This document shows, piece after piece, positions 47,651 to 56,999 of a stretch of DNA of 64,000 bases; position 1 is the stretch's first letter; each line of letters starts with the position of its first letter. Origin of the DNA: Nitrospirales bacterium (GTDB lineage: Bacteria; Nitrospirota; Nitrospiria; Nitrospirales; UBA8639); NCBI GenBank assembly GCA_029261295.1, contig JAJDBP010000036.1, positions 16,610 through 80,609 of the forward strand, read 5' to 3'. The notes beneath the pieces are model-generated. The model saw nothing but the letters and a program-made list of their open reading frames with translations. It did not search any database and was not told the origin of the DNA. Position numbers and translations under genes: made by a program.

Positions 47651-47879
47651 TCTTAATGCAAGGGCAAGCCCAACCCCGGTGCGTTCATGCTCAGCACCGC
47701 CGTCTGTCGTCAAGGAACACCTTGTCGGCATGACGCAAACGCCCTACGGGTCCGCATTCACGTGCACGGAAAAGCTTTTGTTGGGAACCCTCCGATCTCC
47801 TCAACCCCCATTGCTTTCTGCAAGGAGGCCGTTTTTGAATATTGGCCGATTCGCCTGGCAATCATTTTATCGCCAGGCG

Positions 47880-49229
47880 CTAATCGAGCAGCTCCCTGAA
47901 GAAATCGTTCAGGAGTCGGTTGGTAGGATCAAATCGCCTACGGTAATCTTGGAATTTCTGGATGCGGTTTCCAAAAGCCTTTACCGTCTGTTCCCGGGTG
48001 AACCGGTCGCTCTGATTGAACAATGGGACGCCGTTGTGTCGGGAACAGAACTCGTTGTACGCCTCGAGGAACTGTTCCCATCCCGGATTCCGCGTCGACA
48101 CTGGGTCGGCTGTCATGACATTGCCCGTGAATGAGTAAGAGAACAGGGAGCTGGTATCTCTCATTATCCGGTAACCCACGTTTCCCACGTTAGTCCGATA
48201 CCCATGCTTTCGGTAGTAATCTTGACAAAATTCAAAATAGGCCCGCAGTACCTTCGTGAACGTTTCCTCCGGAAAGGCCCAAATGCTGAAGGTATATCTG
48301 GTCCAGTTTGATTTATCCGGATATCGGATAGTCTGATCTTGTGGGATCGTGTGCGAGCTCTTCAAGAGCAGGGTCATGAGGAATTGGATCAATCGATAGA
48401 ACCCGTCAATAAGAAGAGTTCGGAGGGGATTGGTGGGTACGAACTTCCACACCAAATAGCCAAAGCCGGGGGCAATTTTTTTCCAGACAAGGTTTCGCAT
48501 TTTCCACACTGTCCTGTTTGGCGGGCCGCTCGCATCGTGGTACTTTCTAAACTCCACTGTAATCACACTTTGATGAGGGAAGAGATAGTACATTAATGAT
48601 TCTTCCCTTGCGATCAGCGAGGGAAGCTGCGTTTCGAATTCATCGAGGCTGTAAGTCTTATGTTCGACGGCCATAGGTCTTAGTGGCTTCACTTTGAAAG
48701 TCACTTCGTAGATGATGCCAAGCAGCCCATAGCTCGACCTCATTATCTGGAGAAGTTCGGGGTCGTCTTCCGTGACCTCGAGCAATTCCCCCGAAGGCGT
48801 CACAAGCTTGATCTTGGTGGCGTATGAGCATACCTGCCCAAACTCACCAGGCATGGACGCATCCTTGGTCCCGCCGCAAGCGGCGCTGCCCATGGACATG
48901 TTGCCGATCTCTACGTTGACGTAGAATTGGAGGTCGTGCTTCAACAATTCCTGGGAAACGTCGATGTACAGCGCTCCCCCCCCCGCAGTTACGGTATCGG
49001 GGCCGACCGCGATGATCTGGTTCATTTTGGTCATGTTGACCACGGTTCCATTTTCTGCCGTGCCACATCTGGTTGTTGAATGATTGGACCCAACGGCTCG
49101 AACTGGAGAGGGATACTTTTCGGAGTTCTTCAATATAGACACAATATCGTCGACACTCCTGACCTGAACCACCACGCTCGGATAAGAAACAATTCCCCCT
49201 TCCCAGCTTCGCACTTCGGGTTTTTCCAT
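47880..49229 (-). CDS. FAD-linked oxidoreductase (aldonolactone oxidase-like)
   Basis: A 449-residue flavoprotein. The N-terminal PCMH-type FAD domain has VRAVGSNHSTTRCG, VTAGGGALYIDVSQEL and IGNMSMGSAACGGTKDASMPGEFGQVCSY. The C-terminal part has IMRSSYGLLGIIYEVTFKV, FRKYHDASGPPN and ends FQDYRRRFDPTNRLLNDFF, as in D-arabinono- or L-gulono-1,4-lactone oxidases and other sugar-alcohol oxidases. It oxidises a polyol, lactone or alcohol with oxygen or another acceptor. The substrate cannot be read. GGGAGGT precedes the ATG. It stands between scarred regions. Confidence 0.9.
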   Translation of the reverse strand: MEKPEVRSWEGGIVSYPSVVVQVRSVDDIVSILKNSEKYPSPVRAVGSNHSTTRCGTAENGTVVNMTKMNQIIAVGPDTVTAGGGALYIDVSQELLKHDLQFYVNVEIGNMSMGSAACGGTKDASMPGEFGQVCSYATKIKLVTPSGELLEVTEDDPELLQIMRSSYGLLGIIYEVTFKVKPLRPMAVEHKTYSLDEFETQLPSLIAREESLMYYLFPHQSVITVEFRKYHDASGPPNRTVWKMRNLVWKKIAPGFGYLVWKFVPTNPLRTLLIDGFYRLIQFLMTLLLKSSHTIPQDQTIRYPDKSNWTRYTFSIWAFPEETFTKVLRAYFEFCQDYYRKHGYRTNVGNVGYRIMRDTSSLFSYSFTGNVMTADPVSTRNPGWEQFLEAYNEFCSRHNGVPLFNQSDRFTREQTVKAFGNRIQKFQDYRRRFDPTNRLLNDFFRELLD

Positions 49230-50280
49230 GATCCATACCTCCCAGAAAATTCAACGATCGGTATTCAGCGGCCTCAGCCACCGGCAATTGGCTACTATAA
49301 TACAAAAGACTTCGTGTTCCCCTAGCCGTGCATCCGTTCTTTGTTTCACCTGGCACTATGCGGTTCGTTCGTCTCTAGCTCATTGACGAGGGCATGGATA
49401 CATCGGCCGATTTCTGCACCATAGTCGACGGATTGGGGCTAGGCGAAGAGAGCCATAGTATATCCTGCGCAAATCGGACCTATTCTCCTCAGGTGCCCTG
49501 ATACCGGTGGCGCCAGCGAAACGCCCGGGCGCTGCGAAACCCACCTCGCACCCAAGGCATCTGAGAGAACATTGGGCAATGCCTCACTTGCCCCTGCCCT
49601 TACCACATTCTATGATTTAATTACAATCCACGACCAGCACCCAAGAACTAGGAGCTTGTCCGACCTTGGCAAAGGAATCGCTATAGTGGCTAAATGTTCT
49701 TAGCCATGAAAACTCAATACTGTCTTCTACGATTTCGTATCCTGCCCACATGTAAATGTACGGTCCAGCGAGGAGGTGGCTCGATGTGTGACCGAACGTT
49801 CCCGCCCGTATAATCCCGAACAACCGTTACTGTTGCCCCCGACCTTGCAGGAATACCTGCCCGGGGAACAGGTGGCGTATTTTTTCTCGGATCTAGTTGA
49901 GCCGCTTGATCTAACCCCCATTCTGGCGAGTTAGGAAAAGCCAACTCAGGAGACTGTGCCACTACCATTCCCAGATGCTGCTCAATGTGCCGTTGTATGC
50001 TTACCAATGAAGGATAGACTACGGATCCTAGCCTTGGGTGAATGCCCATCTGGCTGAATGACTCCGCGAAGTGGATCCAAAATCGCCATAAGGGTCAGCG
50101 GATCGTCCGCGGATCCCCTGCCACATCACCGAAAATTCTGGTCCGCATCCGGCGGTTCAAAAGGTTGAAGGGCCCTCGATTCCAGAGTGTCCGTTTTCGT
50201 GTGCTGCCGTTCGGACTTCGCCGTTCCGTTTTCTCCTCGGGGCTTCCCCCCTTACTCCTCCTCGAGAGCTCCACTTAAGC
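49230..50280. other. scarred intergenic region
   Basis: About 1 kb without an intact gene. Minus-strand frames at 49617-49823 and 49714-50049 overlap and are weakly protein-like (SHYSDSFAKVGQAPSSWVLV) but have no recognisable domain. The sequence towards 50280 runs into the intron-like stretch. Confidence 0.4.
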
Positions 50281-50289
50281 GAACATCTG

Positions 50290-50730
50290 GCGCCTGGTCC
50301 TGCCGAAACCCACAGTCGGCTTACTCCCCCTTCCCTTGAGCCCTTCGTCTAACTAAAGCCTTCTGACCTGCCAGGACTCCTCACCCTGCTCAGCTTTTGC
50401 GAGATTACTATGGCCTCTGCTGACTTCTCGCTCCACCAACGTAGCATCGCCCTTTCAGGCGGGAGGCGAGATCTCCCTAGGTAAGCACGCTGTCCATCCC
50501 CGCACGACCGCCGCGTTTACATTGCCGGAGCTTTGACCATCGGAGTTTTGCGATTCCTTGCCCGCTCGACACCGCCTCCTACGCGATTCTTGTCCATCGG
50601 CCCAACGGTTCGCTCCACGCTTCCTTCCCACGGTCGGTCACCCTTCCGTAGTTGCGTTTCGCTTCGATAGGGATGGCCTCCTTTCGACAAGACTTGCACC
50701 TGCAAGACAGCGCCTATGCTGTGCGCACAA
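50290..50730 (-). mobile_element. probable group II intron fragment (5' RNA part)
   Basis: On the minus strand this starts near GTGCGC at 50728, then GCAGGTGCAAGTCTTGTCGA, AAAGGAGG, AATGTAAACGC, CCTAGGGAG and CAGAGGCCATAGTAATC. The order of these phrases matches my memory of the domain I region and the leader before the reverse-transcriptase gene in bacterial group II introns. No reverse-transcriptase frame follows on this strand, so it appears truncated. Known mis-annotated frames such as VQVLSKGG occur in such introns and are present here. Confidence 0.5.
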
Positions 50731-50868
50731 GTTCCACGGACTTCGCCCGTGGGTGGGGGATTCGCTCGCCGTGGAAGATTGAACGTGCGCTGGAAGTAGA
50801 CGCGCATTTCGGGTACTGGCGGCGAACAACACTCCCGACTTTCGGAACGACTGTAGAGCTGGGAAGAA

Positions 50869-51081
50869 AATTCCTTATGCCTATCAGGAAAGTGCAGAAC
50901 AGTTTGCAGAGTGAAAGACCGTATAACCATTTTCGCTCCTTGTGGAGTATTTGGCTTTTCAGAAAAGAACAATGGCAAATTGTTAGGCAAAAAGAGAGGC
51001 ATTGCCTTTTTATTTAGCTCCAAATTCTGCAAATTCCTTTCTAATTTTTATTTTGTGCACTTTCCTGATAGACATGGAATT
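50869..51081. mobile_element. inverted-repeat element (MITE-like)
   Basis: A perfect 16-bp inverted repeat, CTATCAGGAAAGTGCA at 50881-50896 and its complement at 51056-51071, extends imperfectly to AATTCC at 50869 and GGAATT at 51081. The arms of about 27 bp enclose about 160 bp with no gene. It looks like a non-autonomous insertion or a structured repeat. No direct target repeat was identified. Confidence 0.6.
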
Positions 51082-51479
51082 CCTGCATCTCGCTGCCTAC
51101 GGCTCAGGTGAGTAACCCATGACTGAAACCTCGGTCAGTTACGAGGCCGAACTGGGTTGATCCCCGGAGTACTGGGAGACAGCCGATTCGACGGTCCACC
51201 CTGAGCCGCTCCGCTTTTTGGGTTTGCGTGTCTGAGGTCACCGAGAAGACTTGCCTGAACGTGACTTCTCCCCGCTTCACCCTGGCTCCCCGCGTGCGGA
51301 ACCGTTCCAGCTCCTAGGGGACGGAGAGGACCGTGTGGAGCAGTTGACGGATGCCGGGATCGGTGATGATGCCAACGAGTCACATGCCTTGGACAGCGGG
51401 GAGGTGGCAATTCGGGAATAGACTATTCAAGGAAAAGTTGATAAAGGAAACTAAATGATAACTTTATTTAACACAATTT
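51082..51479. other. intergenic region without supported gene
   Basis: About 400 bp. GC-rich up to about 51420, then abruptly AT-rich before the SDR gene. The minus-strand frame at 51135-51410 is Pro/His/Arg-rich and looks like a composition artefact. The sharp change suggests a junction near 51425. Confidence 0.4.
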
Positions 51480-51491
51480 GTGGAGATCATT

Positions 51492-52298
51492 ATGAAAGAT
51501 GTACAGGGCAAGGTTGGAGTGGTAACGGGAGCATCATCGGGGATAGGTAGAGCTATCGCAATTCGCCTAGGAATAGCAGGTTGCAAAGTTGCTCCAATTG
51601 CCCGGGGAAAAGCAGGATTAAATGAAGTGGTCAAAACGATTAGGAAAGAAGGCGGCACTGCAGAAGGGTTTCCTTGTGATTTAAACGATAATGCCAAGCT
51701 CAAAGAAACTTTGAAAGCCATTGAAAGTAAATTTGGAACTATTGATATCCTCGTGAATAATGTAGGGGTTGGTACATTCAAGCCAATCGACCGTACTAGT
51801 TATGAAGAAGTGCTTGCGCCGATTCAACTGCCGTTTGGTGCGGCTTTAGTGGCCAGCCATACAGTAATTCCCGGAATGTTGAATCAAGGTAGTGGACATA
51901 TTGTTAACTTGATTAGTCCCGCTGGCATTTTGCCTCTCCCGAATATGGTTCCTTACACTGCCACACGCTTTGCGATTACGGGGCTTTCTCATGCCTTACA
52001 TGAAGAACTGTCCCGAAAAGGAATCGGAGTTACTCTGGTTTGCCCTTGTCAAGTGAATACCGGCTATTTAAAAAACAATGATGCCGATATGGGGTGGTAT
52101 CCTAAACTGTCGCAGGTGCTTCCTGTATTAGAACCTGAAGTTGTTGGAGAGAAGGTACTTGAAGCGATTGTAAAAAATAAAAAAGATATGTTCTTTCCTC
52201 CAATTCTCAATGCTTCCATTCGTTTTTATCAAAAATTCCCAGAATTTAGTTTTTGGTTTCTTCGGTTCCTTGGAATACTGCAACCCACAAATAAGTAA
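51492..52298 (+). CDS. short-chain dehydrogenase with YxxxR active site
   Basis: A 268-residue classical SDR from ATG 51492, preceded by GGAG at 51482; GTG 51480 is possible. The cofactor motif is GASSGIG, the ARG after beta-2 suggests NADP preference, and NNVG is present. The catalytic region reads NLISPAG then YTATRFAITGLSHALHEEL, so the usual YxxxK is Tyr155-xxx-Arg159. The C-terminus ends in an aromatic segment FPEFSFWFLRFLGI. It reduces or oxidises a carbonyl or alcohol of unknown identity, if active. Upstream is a compositional junction, and AT-rich usage suggests separate origin from its neighbours. Confidence 0.85.
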   Translation: MKDVQGKVGVVTGASSGIGRAIAIRLGIAGCKVAPIARGKAGLNEVVKTIRKEGGTAEGFPCDLNDNAKLKETLKAIESKFGTIDILVNNVGVGTFKPIDRTSYEEVLAPIQLPFGAALVASHTVIPGMLNQGSGHIVNLISPAGILPLPNMVPYTATRFAITGLSHALHEELSRKGIGVTLVCPCQVNTGYLKNNDADMGWYPKLSQVLPVLEPEVVGEKVLEAIVKNKKDMFFPPILNASIRFYQKFPEFSFWFLRFLGILQPTNK

Positions 52299-52958
52299 GG
52301 TTAACTGCACAGTTATGAATCGGCAAAAATCTTGCCTGTTTTATAAGATAATCTTATTGCCATAAGTGAAAATTTGGTGATGGCTCATTTTGGAAATATT
52401 AAATTGTAATGCTTGTTGTGAAACGCCGATATACTATAGGCATGAGCGTTCAAGTAAACCAAAAAAAATCAACAAAAGGTAAAATACTGTGGTGACTCAT
52501 TCCGTAGACTTGCTCAAAACAACCTTGGCACTGTTCCCCGCATTTCATGTCAACAGATCAAACACTGATATCTATTATTAATTGACACTCCCCTTATGTT
52601 CGTCACAAATTTATTCTTCAAGATCCACCTGGCCGCACTCTCACCCGGCTACAGCAACCCTACCTATCCGAACACTAGAATGCCTCTCAAGAATCCGATG
52701 GAAAGTTTTGGACACACCAACACTGGACCTCCTTTGAAGAGGGGAATAGAACTGAGAAAAAGGGTAAGCCCCCACGGCACTAGGGCTACCTTAGACAACC
52801 TATATAATACTTTTCCTTTAAATTCATCCCCATAAAAAAACTTGCGTTTTTTATATTCCGCAATGCTGGATGAGATTATTGTCCGTAGAGTTAGCTTGGG
52901 CAAAGGTCCCACATTAGCCATCAGGCAGCAACAATTAATAATTCGCTATGCACGCGGC
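52299..52958. other. intergenic region without supported gene
   Basis: About 660 bp. Small frames on both strands lack features. An AT-rich hairpin-like run (AAAAAACTTGCGTTTTTT) near 52840 could end the minus-strand cytochrome transcript. Nothing else is recognised. Confidence 0.4.
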
Positions 52959-55331
52959 CTAGAGTGTCTTCAAGAAGGCAATGAGGGCCTCTTTGTCAGA
53001 GTCGGACAGATTTACGGCGAAGTAATGCCCACGGTCCTCGATCCAGTCAGGACTCTTGCTTAATCGAAACAGATCCGAACCTACCTCTTTTTCAAGCAAG
53101 TCCAATCCATCAGAGTCGGATAGCTCTTCATGATCAATACGTCCGAGAACTTCCTTGAGCTTAAGCATGGCAAATAAAACTTCACCAAGTGGTGCATGAG
53201 GATCCAAATTGGTCAGCAGGTTGATGGGAGTTCCCGCAGGGAATGGACCGAACTCGAGGGCTCCCATGCGACCGGCGGCGAAGTGATTGAGGGGAAACAG
53301 CACGACAGCAAAAAGAAATATCAAGATTGCTACGACACGCATCGTGACCCGACTAAATTTCTTTTTGAGCCGGCCGCCAAACCGAAATAGAACCATTGCT
53401 CCAAGCAAGGGCAGGAGCGGCAAGAGCAAAGGCCGCTGCAACACCAGGAGATCTTCTCGTCCCAGGACACCTTCGATGGCGACAGGGATAAACCGAGGAT
53501 CCAAGCGAAGGTAGCTACGCTTTTGGGTGCGAGCGATGGTTCGCTGGCCTTGACGCTTTCCTTTCCAGAACATCTTGCGGATGGCGTCGTCGAAGGCCCA
53601 CATGCGACCACCCACAGAAGGGTCGGCTACGTAAGATCCCAGCGCATTGTTGTGTAGAAAGGGCGCTCTTGCCCAAATTCCGATTAGGGTCGGAACCCGA
53701 TAAAACCCCGGTCCTCCCGCGGGTACTTCGAACTTTGTGGCCTGATCGGAAAAAGGGTTGTAAACCTCAATGTTGCCTATAGATGGGGTGTTTTTGTAGT
53801 CATCCGAAGAAAAATCCTGCCAAATATGTCCTGTTTTCGCGTTGTCCTGGAGCGCCCTACTGGCATTGGTACCGAGAATTGTGATGGGCACGCGGGCATC
53901 GGTCGACAGATAGTTATCTTGGAGGAAATCAGTTTTTTGAACCTCCATTCGCGCCCACGAAATGAACTCTTCTCTCGGCTTGAAGCCCTGTTTCCATTGG
54001 TGGACAGAGTCGATAGGATCCGTTATGGCCTTCGGCGGTCGCTTACTCGAATGACAAACAAAGCAGTTTTCCGCAAATACGATCTTTCCTTGTTCAAGGA
54101 CTGCTGGGTCCTGCTCTAGGTATTTCGATCCACCGGGTGCATCGGCAAGCCTCATCGGTGCCCTTCCAGCGCGAATCAAATACTTGGCCAGATTCGCCAT
54201 GCGTTTCTCGGTTACTTGCCAGTAGACGGAGTTTCTTTGTGCAAGTTCAATGCTGAACGGTTTCTGCTCCCGCACGCCCACCAACGGATTGTGGCACTTG
54301 ATCCAATGCTCACTGAAGGTCCCGATGTTGACGAACACCCGGTTCATCGCGGCGGGAAGGCCAACAGAATCAGCGCCATCGACGAGCACGTGCGGAACGG
54401 GTCGGACCTCGGTCCTTGGCGACACAAGCAACGCACCACCCCTAACCTTGTTGTTCCGTGCCATGGTCAATCGTTCCTCGACCTTGAAGATCGCGTTGAT
54501 GATGTTGGGATTGTTGTTGTAATCAGTAGCAAGAATTGAGGTGTCGACGGTTCCTGGACGCGCGGAACCAAGGAGGTAATAAAGGAAATCATCGTCCTTC
54601 AAGATGTTGCCGAACACTCCGAGTGCCCGCCAGTACTGATTACCAATCGTCGATGACAGGTTATGCCACTGAGGACTGTTGGGGTCTTCGGGTGGATGAA
54701 GAGGATGCGGAGCGACGTGACAAATCGCACACGTCATGCCCACTCGGTATGGCCGCACCAGATTCGGATCATGGTAGTACTCGGGGTCGGAGTAGTATCG
54801 TTCCGCATCCCACCTTTGCTCCGCTGCCTCATCGAAGTTTGGGTTCGGAAATAGACGAAGGCCGATGACTCCGCTCGACAGACCGTATACAGAGGAGGAG
54901 ATGTCTCTTGGTAGTTCACCAATTGGTTCATCAATCCAAAGCCCGTATTGATCGGGCATGGTCGCTTGGCGGTAGCCCGGCTCGTTGAAAAGGCCCTTGT
55001 CCTCGAAACGACTGCGGTGTTCTCGAGAGTCGATGGTCTTGAGAAGGTCGATCACACCGTAGCCGCGGCGGGCGATTCTGTCCCAGAACGCTTCATTGCC
55101 GCCGGCCCACAGCATCCAGGTGCTCCTGCCCTTCCTTTCGTCTTCAGTGAGCTCGATTCCGTCGTCCATGCCCTTGAATACATTGGTAGTGGATTCTGGG
55201 AAATCTGCGACGGTGCGGCCGGCTGCCTTTGCCTCGTCCACCGGATCGCTTGGGGCACACCCAGTGAGAAGCAATATGACCAATGATATGCTGACCAACG
55301 ATGTGAAATAAGGGACTATGGGTCGTTTCAT
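52959..55331 (-). CDS. dihaem c-type cytochrome lipoprotein with C-terminal membrane helix
   Basis: A 790-residue exported protein. The lipobox is LLTGC after a signal helix. Two haem motifs, CAICH near residue 200 and CFVCH near residue 424, define two covalent c haems. Long spacers include AAMNRVFVNIGTFSEHWIKCHNPL and VPTLIGIWARAPFLHNNALGSY, the latter as in cytochrome c peroxidase-like and DUF1588-like proteins. Two hydrophobic stretches, LLLPLLPLLGAMVLF and VVAILIFLFAVVLFPL, lie near residues 640-690. It overlaps the flavoprotein gene by ATGA, so both are co-translated. I infer electron transfer from the flavoprotein's quinone product or a donor to a periplasmic acceptor; the partner is unknown. 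Confidence 0.9.
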   Translation of the reverse strand: MKRPIVPYFTSLVSISLVILLLTGCAPSDPVDEAKAAGRTVADFPESTTNVFKGMDDGIELTEDERKGRSTWMLWAGGNEAFWDRIARRGYGVIDLLKTIDSREHRSRFEDKGLFNEPGYRQATMPDQYGLWIDEPIGELPRDISSSVYGLSSGVIGLRLFPNPNFDEAAEQRWDAERYYSDPEYYHDPNLVRPYRVGMTCAICHVAPHPLHPPEDPNSPQWHNLSSTIGNQYWRALGVFGNILKDDDFLYYLLGSARPGTVDTSILATDYNNNPNIINAIFKVEERLTMARNNKVRGGALLVSPRTEVRPVPHVLVDGADSVGLPAAMNRVFVNIGTFSEHWIKCHNPLVGVREQKPFSIELAQRNSVYWQVTEKRMANLAKYLIRAGRAPMRLADAPGGSKYLEQDPAVLEQGKIVFAENCFVCHSSKRPPKAITDPIDSVHQWKQGFKPREEFISWARMEVQKTDFLQDNYLSTDARVPITILGTNASRALQDNAKTGHIWQDFSSDDYKNTPSIGNIEVYNPFSDQATKFEVPAGGPGFYRVPTLIGIWARAPFLHNNALGSYVADPSVGGRMWAFDDAIRKMFWKGKRQGQRTIARTQKRSYLRLDPRFIPVAIEGVLGREDLLVLQRPLLLPLLPLLGAMVLFRFGGRLKKKFSRVTMRVVAILIFLFAVVLFPLNHFAAGRMGALEFGPFPAGTPINLLTNLDPHAPLGEVLFAMLKLKEVLGRIDHEELSDSDGLDLLEKEVGSDLFRLSKSPDWIEDRGHYFAVNLSDSDKEALIAFLKTL

Positions 55332-56935
55332 TCAGCACTCCACGGCTCTTTGCCCATTCCAACCAAAGACTGACGAAGGGCGGTCGCTCCCTCCCCTCGA
55401 AGCAGAACGACTTCGACTCGCGTCTTGGCTCTTACAGTCATTTTGCGCCGCCCATCACCGAATACCGCAAGTTCACCAAAGTGATCACCCGGCACCAAGG
55501 TACAAATGTACCGCTCCCCATCCGGGCTGTTCTCGACTACGTCAACTTCGCCGGAGCGGAGTACGAACAAGGTATGGCCAATGTCACCTTCGCAAACGAT
55601 GTTCTGTCCAGCCTCATAAAGCGCCGGCTTGATGCTGAGGCCCTGTTGTAAATTTATGGCAATGAGGTTAGGCCCAAAGAGAAATTCTATGGTCCAGTCC
55701 CAAACGGTTTTAACCTTCTTCTCTAGCAAGGGAAGATAAATGATCATGAAGATGCGCCAGATGAGATATGCGACCAAACCACGCAATGGAATACCCTTCA
55801 GATGCCCCACGGCGCACCAATTGCCAAGAGTGCAGGCGTCCCCCAAACCGTTGAATCGGTAGGGTCGGAGATCACGACCCTTGATGTGCCGTTGTATGTT
55901 TTTGCCAACTTGACGGCCTGCAGTCATAGCCCAGATGGCAAGAGGAGGACACGTACCTCCATCTGGGTGGGGAACCGCTGCACAGTCGCCACATGCCCAA
56001 ACATGAGTTTCGCCAACGAGGTTCAGATACTTGTCAGTAATAAGCCGGTGCCTTCCGTCTTTTTTGAACGGCAGGCTATGAACTATGGAAGATGGCGCGC
56101 TCCCAGTGCAGCTAATGATCGTTCTTGTTGGGATCCTTTCATCATTTTCCAGAATGGCCTCATCGGGGGTCGCTGTCTTCATGCGAACCTGGGTACGAAT
56201 CTCAATCAATCCAGAAGCGAGTACCCGTTCGGCATACGCCTGGAGTTTCGGATAGTGTTGTCCAAGCTCGGATAGTAGATGTTCGTCGGAATGCACGAGA
56301 ACAATCCTCAGCGTGTCGGGTTGAAGGTTTGGAAAGTTTTTACGGACAATACGTGGAAGAAAATCTGAGAATGCAGAGGCCACTTCGACTCCAGCATAGT
56401 TGCCTCCAACGACGACGAAGGTCAACAAACGCCGCCGCTCATCGGGATCCGTTTCGATTTCCGCAAGTTCGAGCATCGAGATCACATGATGACGAACCGC
56501 AAGAAGGTCGGGATACTGCTTGAGACGCATGGTGTGCTCGGCGATTCCGTGAAATTGGGTCAGATCCTCCTTCGATCCTGCGTTGATTACCAAGTGGTCA
56601 TAGGCAATGACAAATTGGCGACCGTCCAACTCGCGGCTAATGGTGATATTACGTTTTTGCAGATCGATGGACTCGACTTCGGCATTGCGAAACTGTGCAG
56701 GGTGAAAGATCCGTCGAGACGAACTGAGGAGGTTGCCTGGCTCGATTTTCCCTACCAGCATTTCTGGAGCGAGTCCATGAAAACAGTGATAGTTATTGCG
56801 GTCGACTACGGTGAGCAAAATCTCTCCCCTCTGTATTGCACGTCGGAGTGACTTGACCAAGTAGATGGCGCCATAGCCACCGCCGATACAAACGACATGC
56901 AATGGGGTGCTTGTGTTTTGGGTGTTTTTGCCCAT
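55328..56935 (-). CDS. type II NADH dehydrogenase-like flavoprotein fused to a cyclic-nucleotide-binding domain
   Basis: A 535-residue protein from ATG 56935. The FAD motif is CIGGGYGAIYLV near residue 14, and the NAD-binding motif is VVVGGNYAGVEVASAF near residue 167. WACGDCAAVPHPDGGTCPPLAIWAMTAGRQVG is the second FAD contact and family signature of NDH-2. A C-terminal hydrophobic pair LVAYLIWRIFMIIYLPL anchors it at the membrane. A cNMP domain follows (about residues 410-525: EAGQNIVCEGDIGHTLFVLRSGEVDVVENS, FGELAVFGDGRRKMTVRA). NDH-2 passes electrons from NADH to quinone without proton pumping; the cNMP domain suggests ligand control. It is cotranscribed with the cytochrome gene. Confidence 0.9.
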   Translation of the reverse strand: MGKNTQNTSTPLHVVCIGGGYGAIYLVKSLRRAIQRGEILLTVVDRNNYHCFHGLAPEMLVGKIEPGNLLSSSRRIFHPAQFRNAEVESIDLQKRNITISRELDGRQFVIAYDHLVINAGSKEDLTQFHGIAEHTMRLKQYPDLLAVRHHVISMLELAEIETDPDERRRLLTFVVVGGNYAGVEVASAFSDFLPRIVRKNFPNLQPDTLRIVLVHSDEHLLSELGQHYPKLQAYAERVLASGLIEIRTQVRMKTATPDEAILENDERIPTRTIISCTGSAPSSIVHSLPFKKDGRHRLITDKYLNLVGETHVWACGDCAAVPHPDGGTCPPLAIWAMTAGRQVGKNIQRHIKGRDLRPYRFNGLGDACTLGNWCAVGHLKGIPLRGLVAYLIWRIFMIIYLPLLEKKVKTVWDWTIEFLFGPNLIAINLQQGLSIKPALYEAGQNIVCEGDIGHTLFVLRSGEVDVVENSPDGERYICTLVPGDHFGELAVFGDGRRKMTVRAKTRVEVVLLRGEGATALRQSLVGMGKEPWSAE

Positions 56936-56999
56936 GTCAGTTTTTTTTAAACATACGATCGTGTCTAAATGACTTCTTCTGGGCGAATGCGTGAGTTCA

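Noticed and set aside
49617..50049. Two overlapping minus-strand frames of 68 and 111 residues
   Set aside because: Weakly protein-like in part, but no family pattern, and a frameshift would be needed to join them.
50517..51032. Minus-strand frame of 171 residues
   Set aside because: It covers the intron-like RNA and an arm of the inverted-repeat element; frames of this kind are common false genes in group II introns.
51135..51410. Minus-strand frame rich in Pro, His and Arg
   Set aside because: Composition reflects GC-rich sequence; no domain.
52299..52958. Small frames between the SDR and cytochrome genes
   Set aside because: No composition or motif support on either strand.
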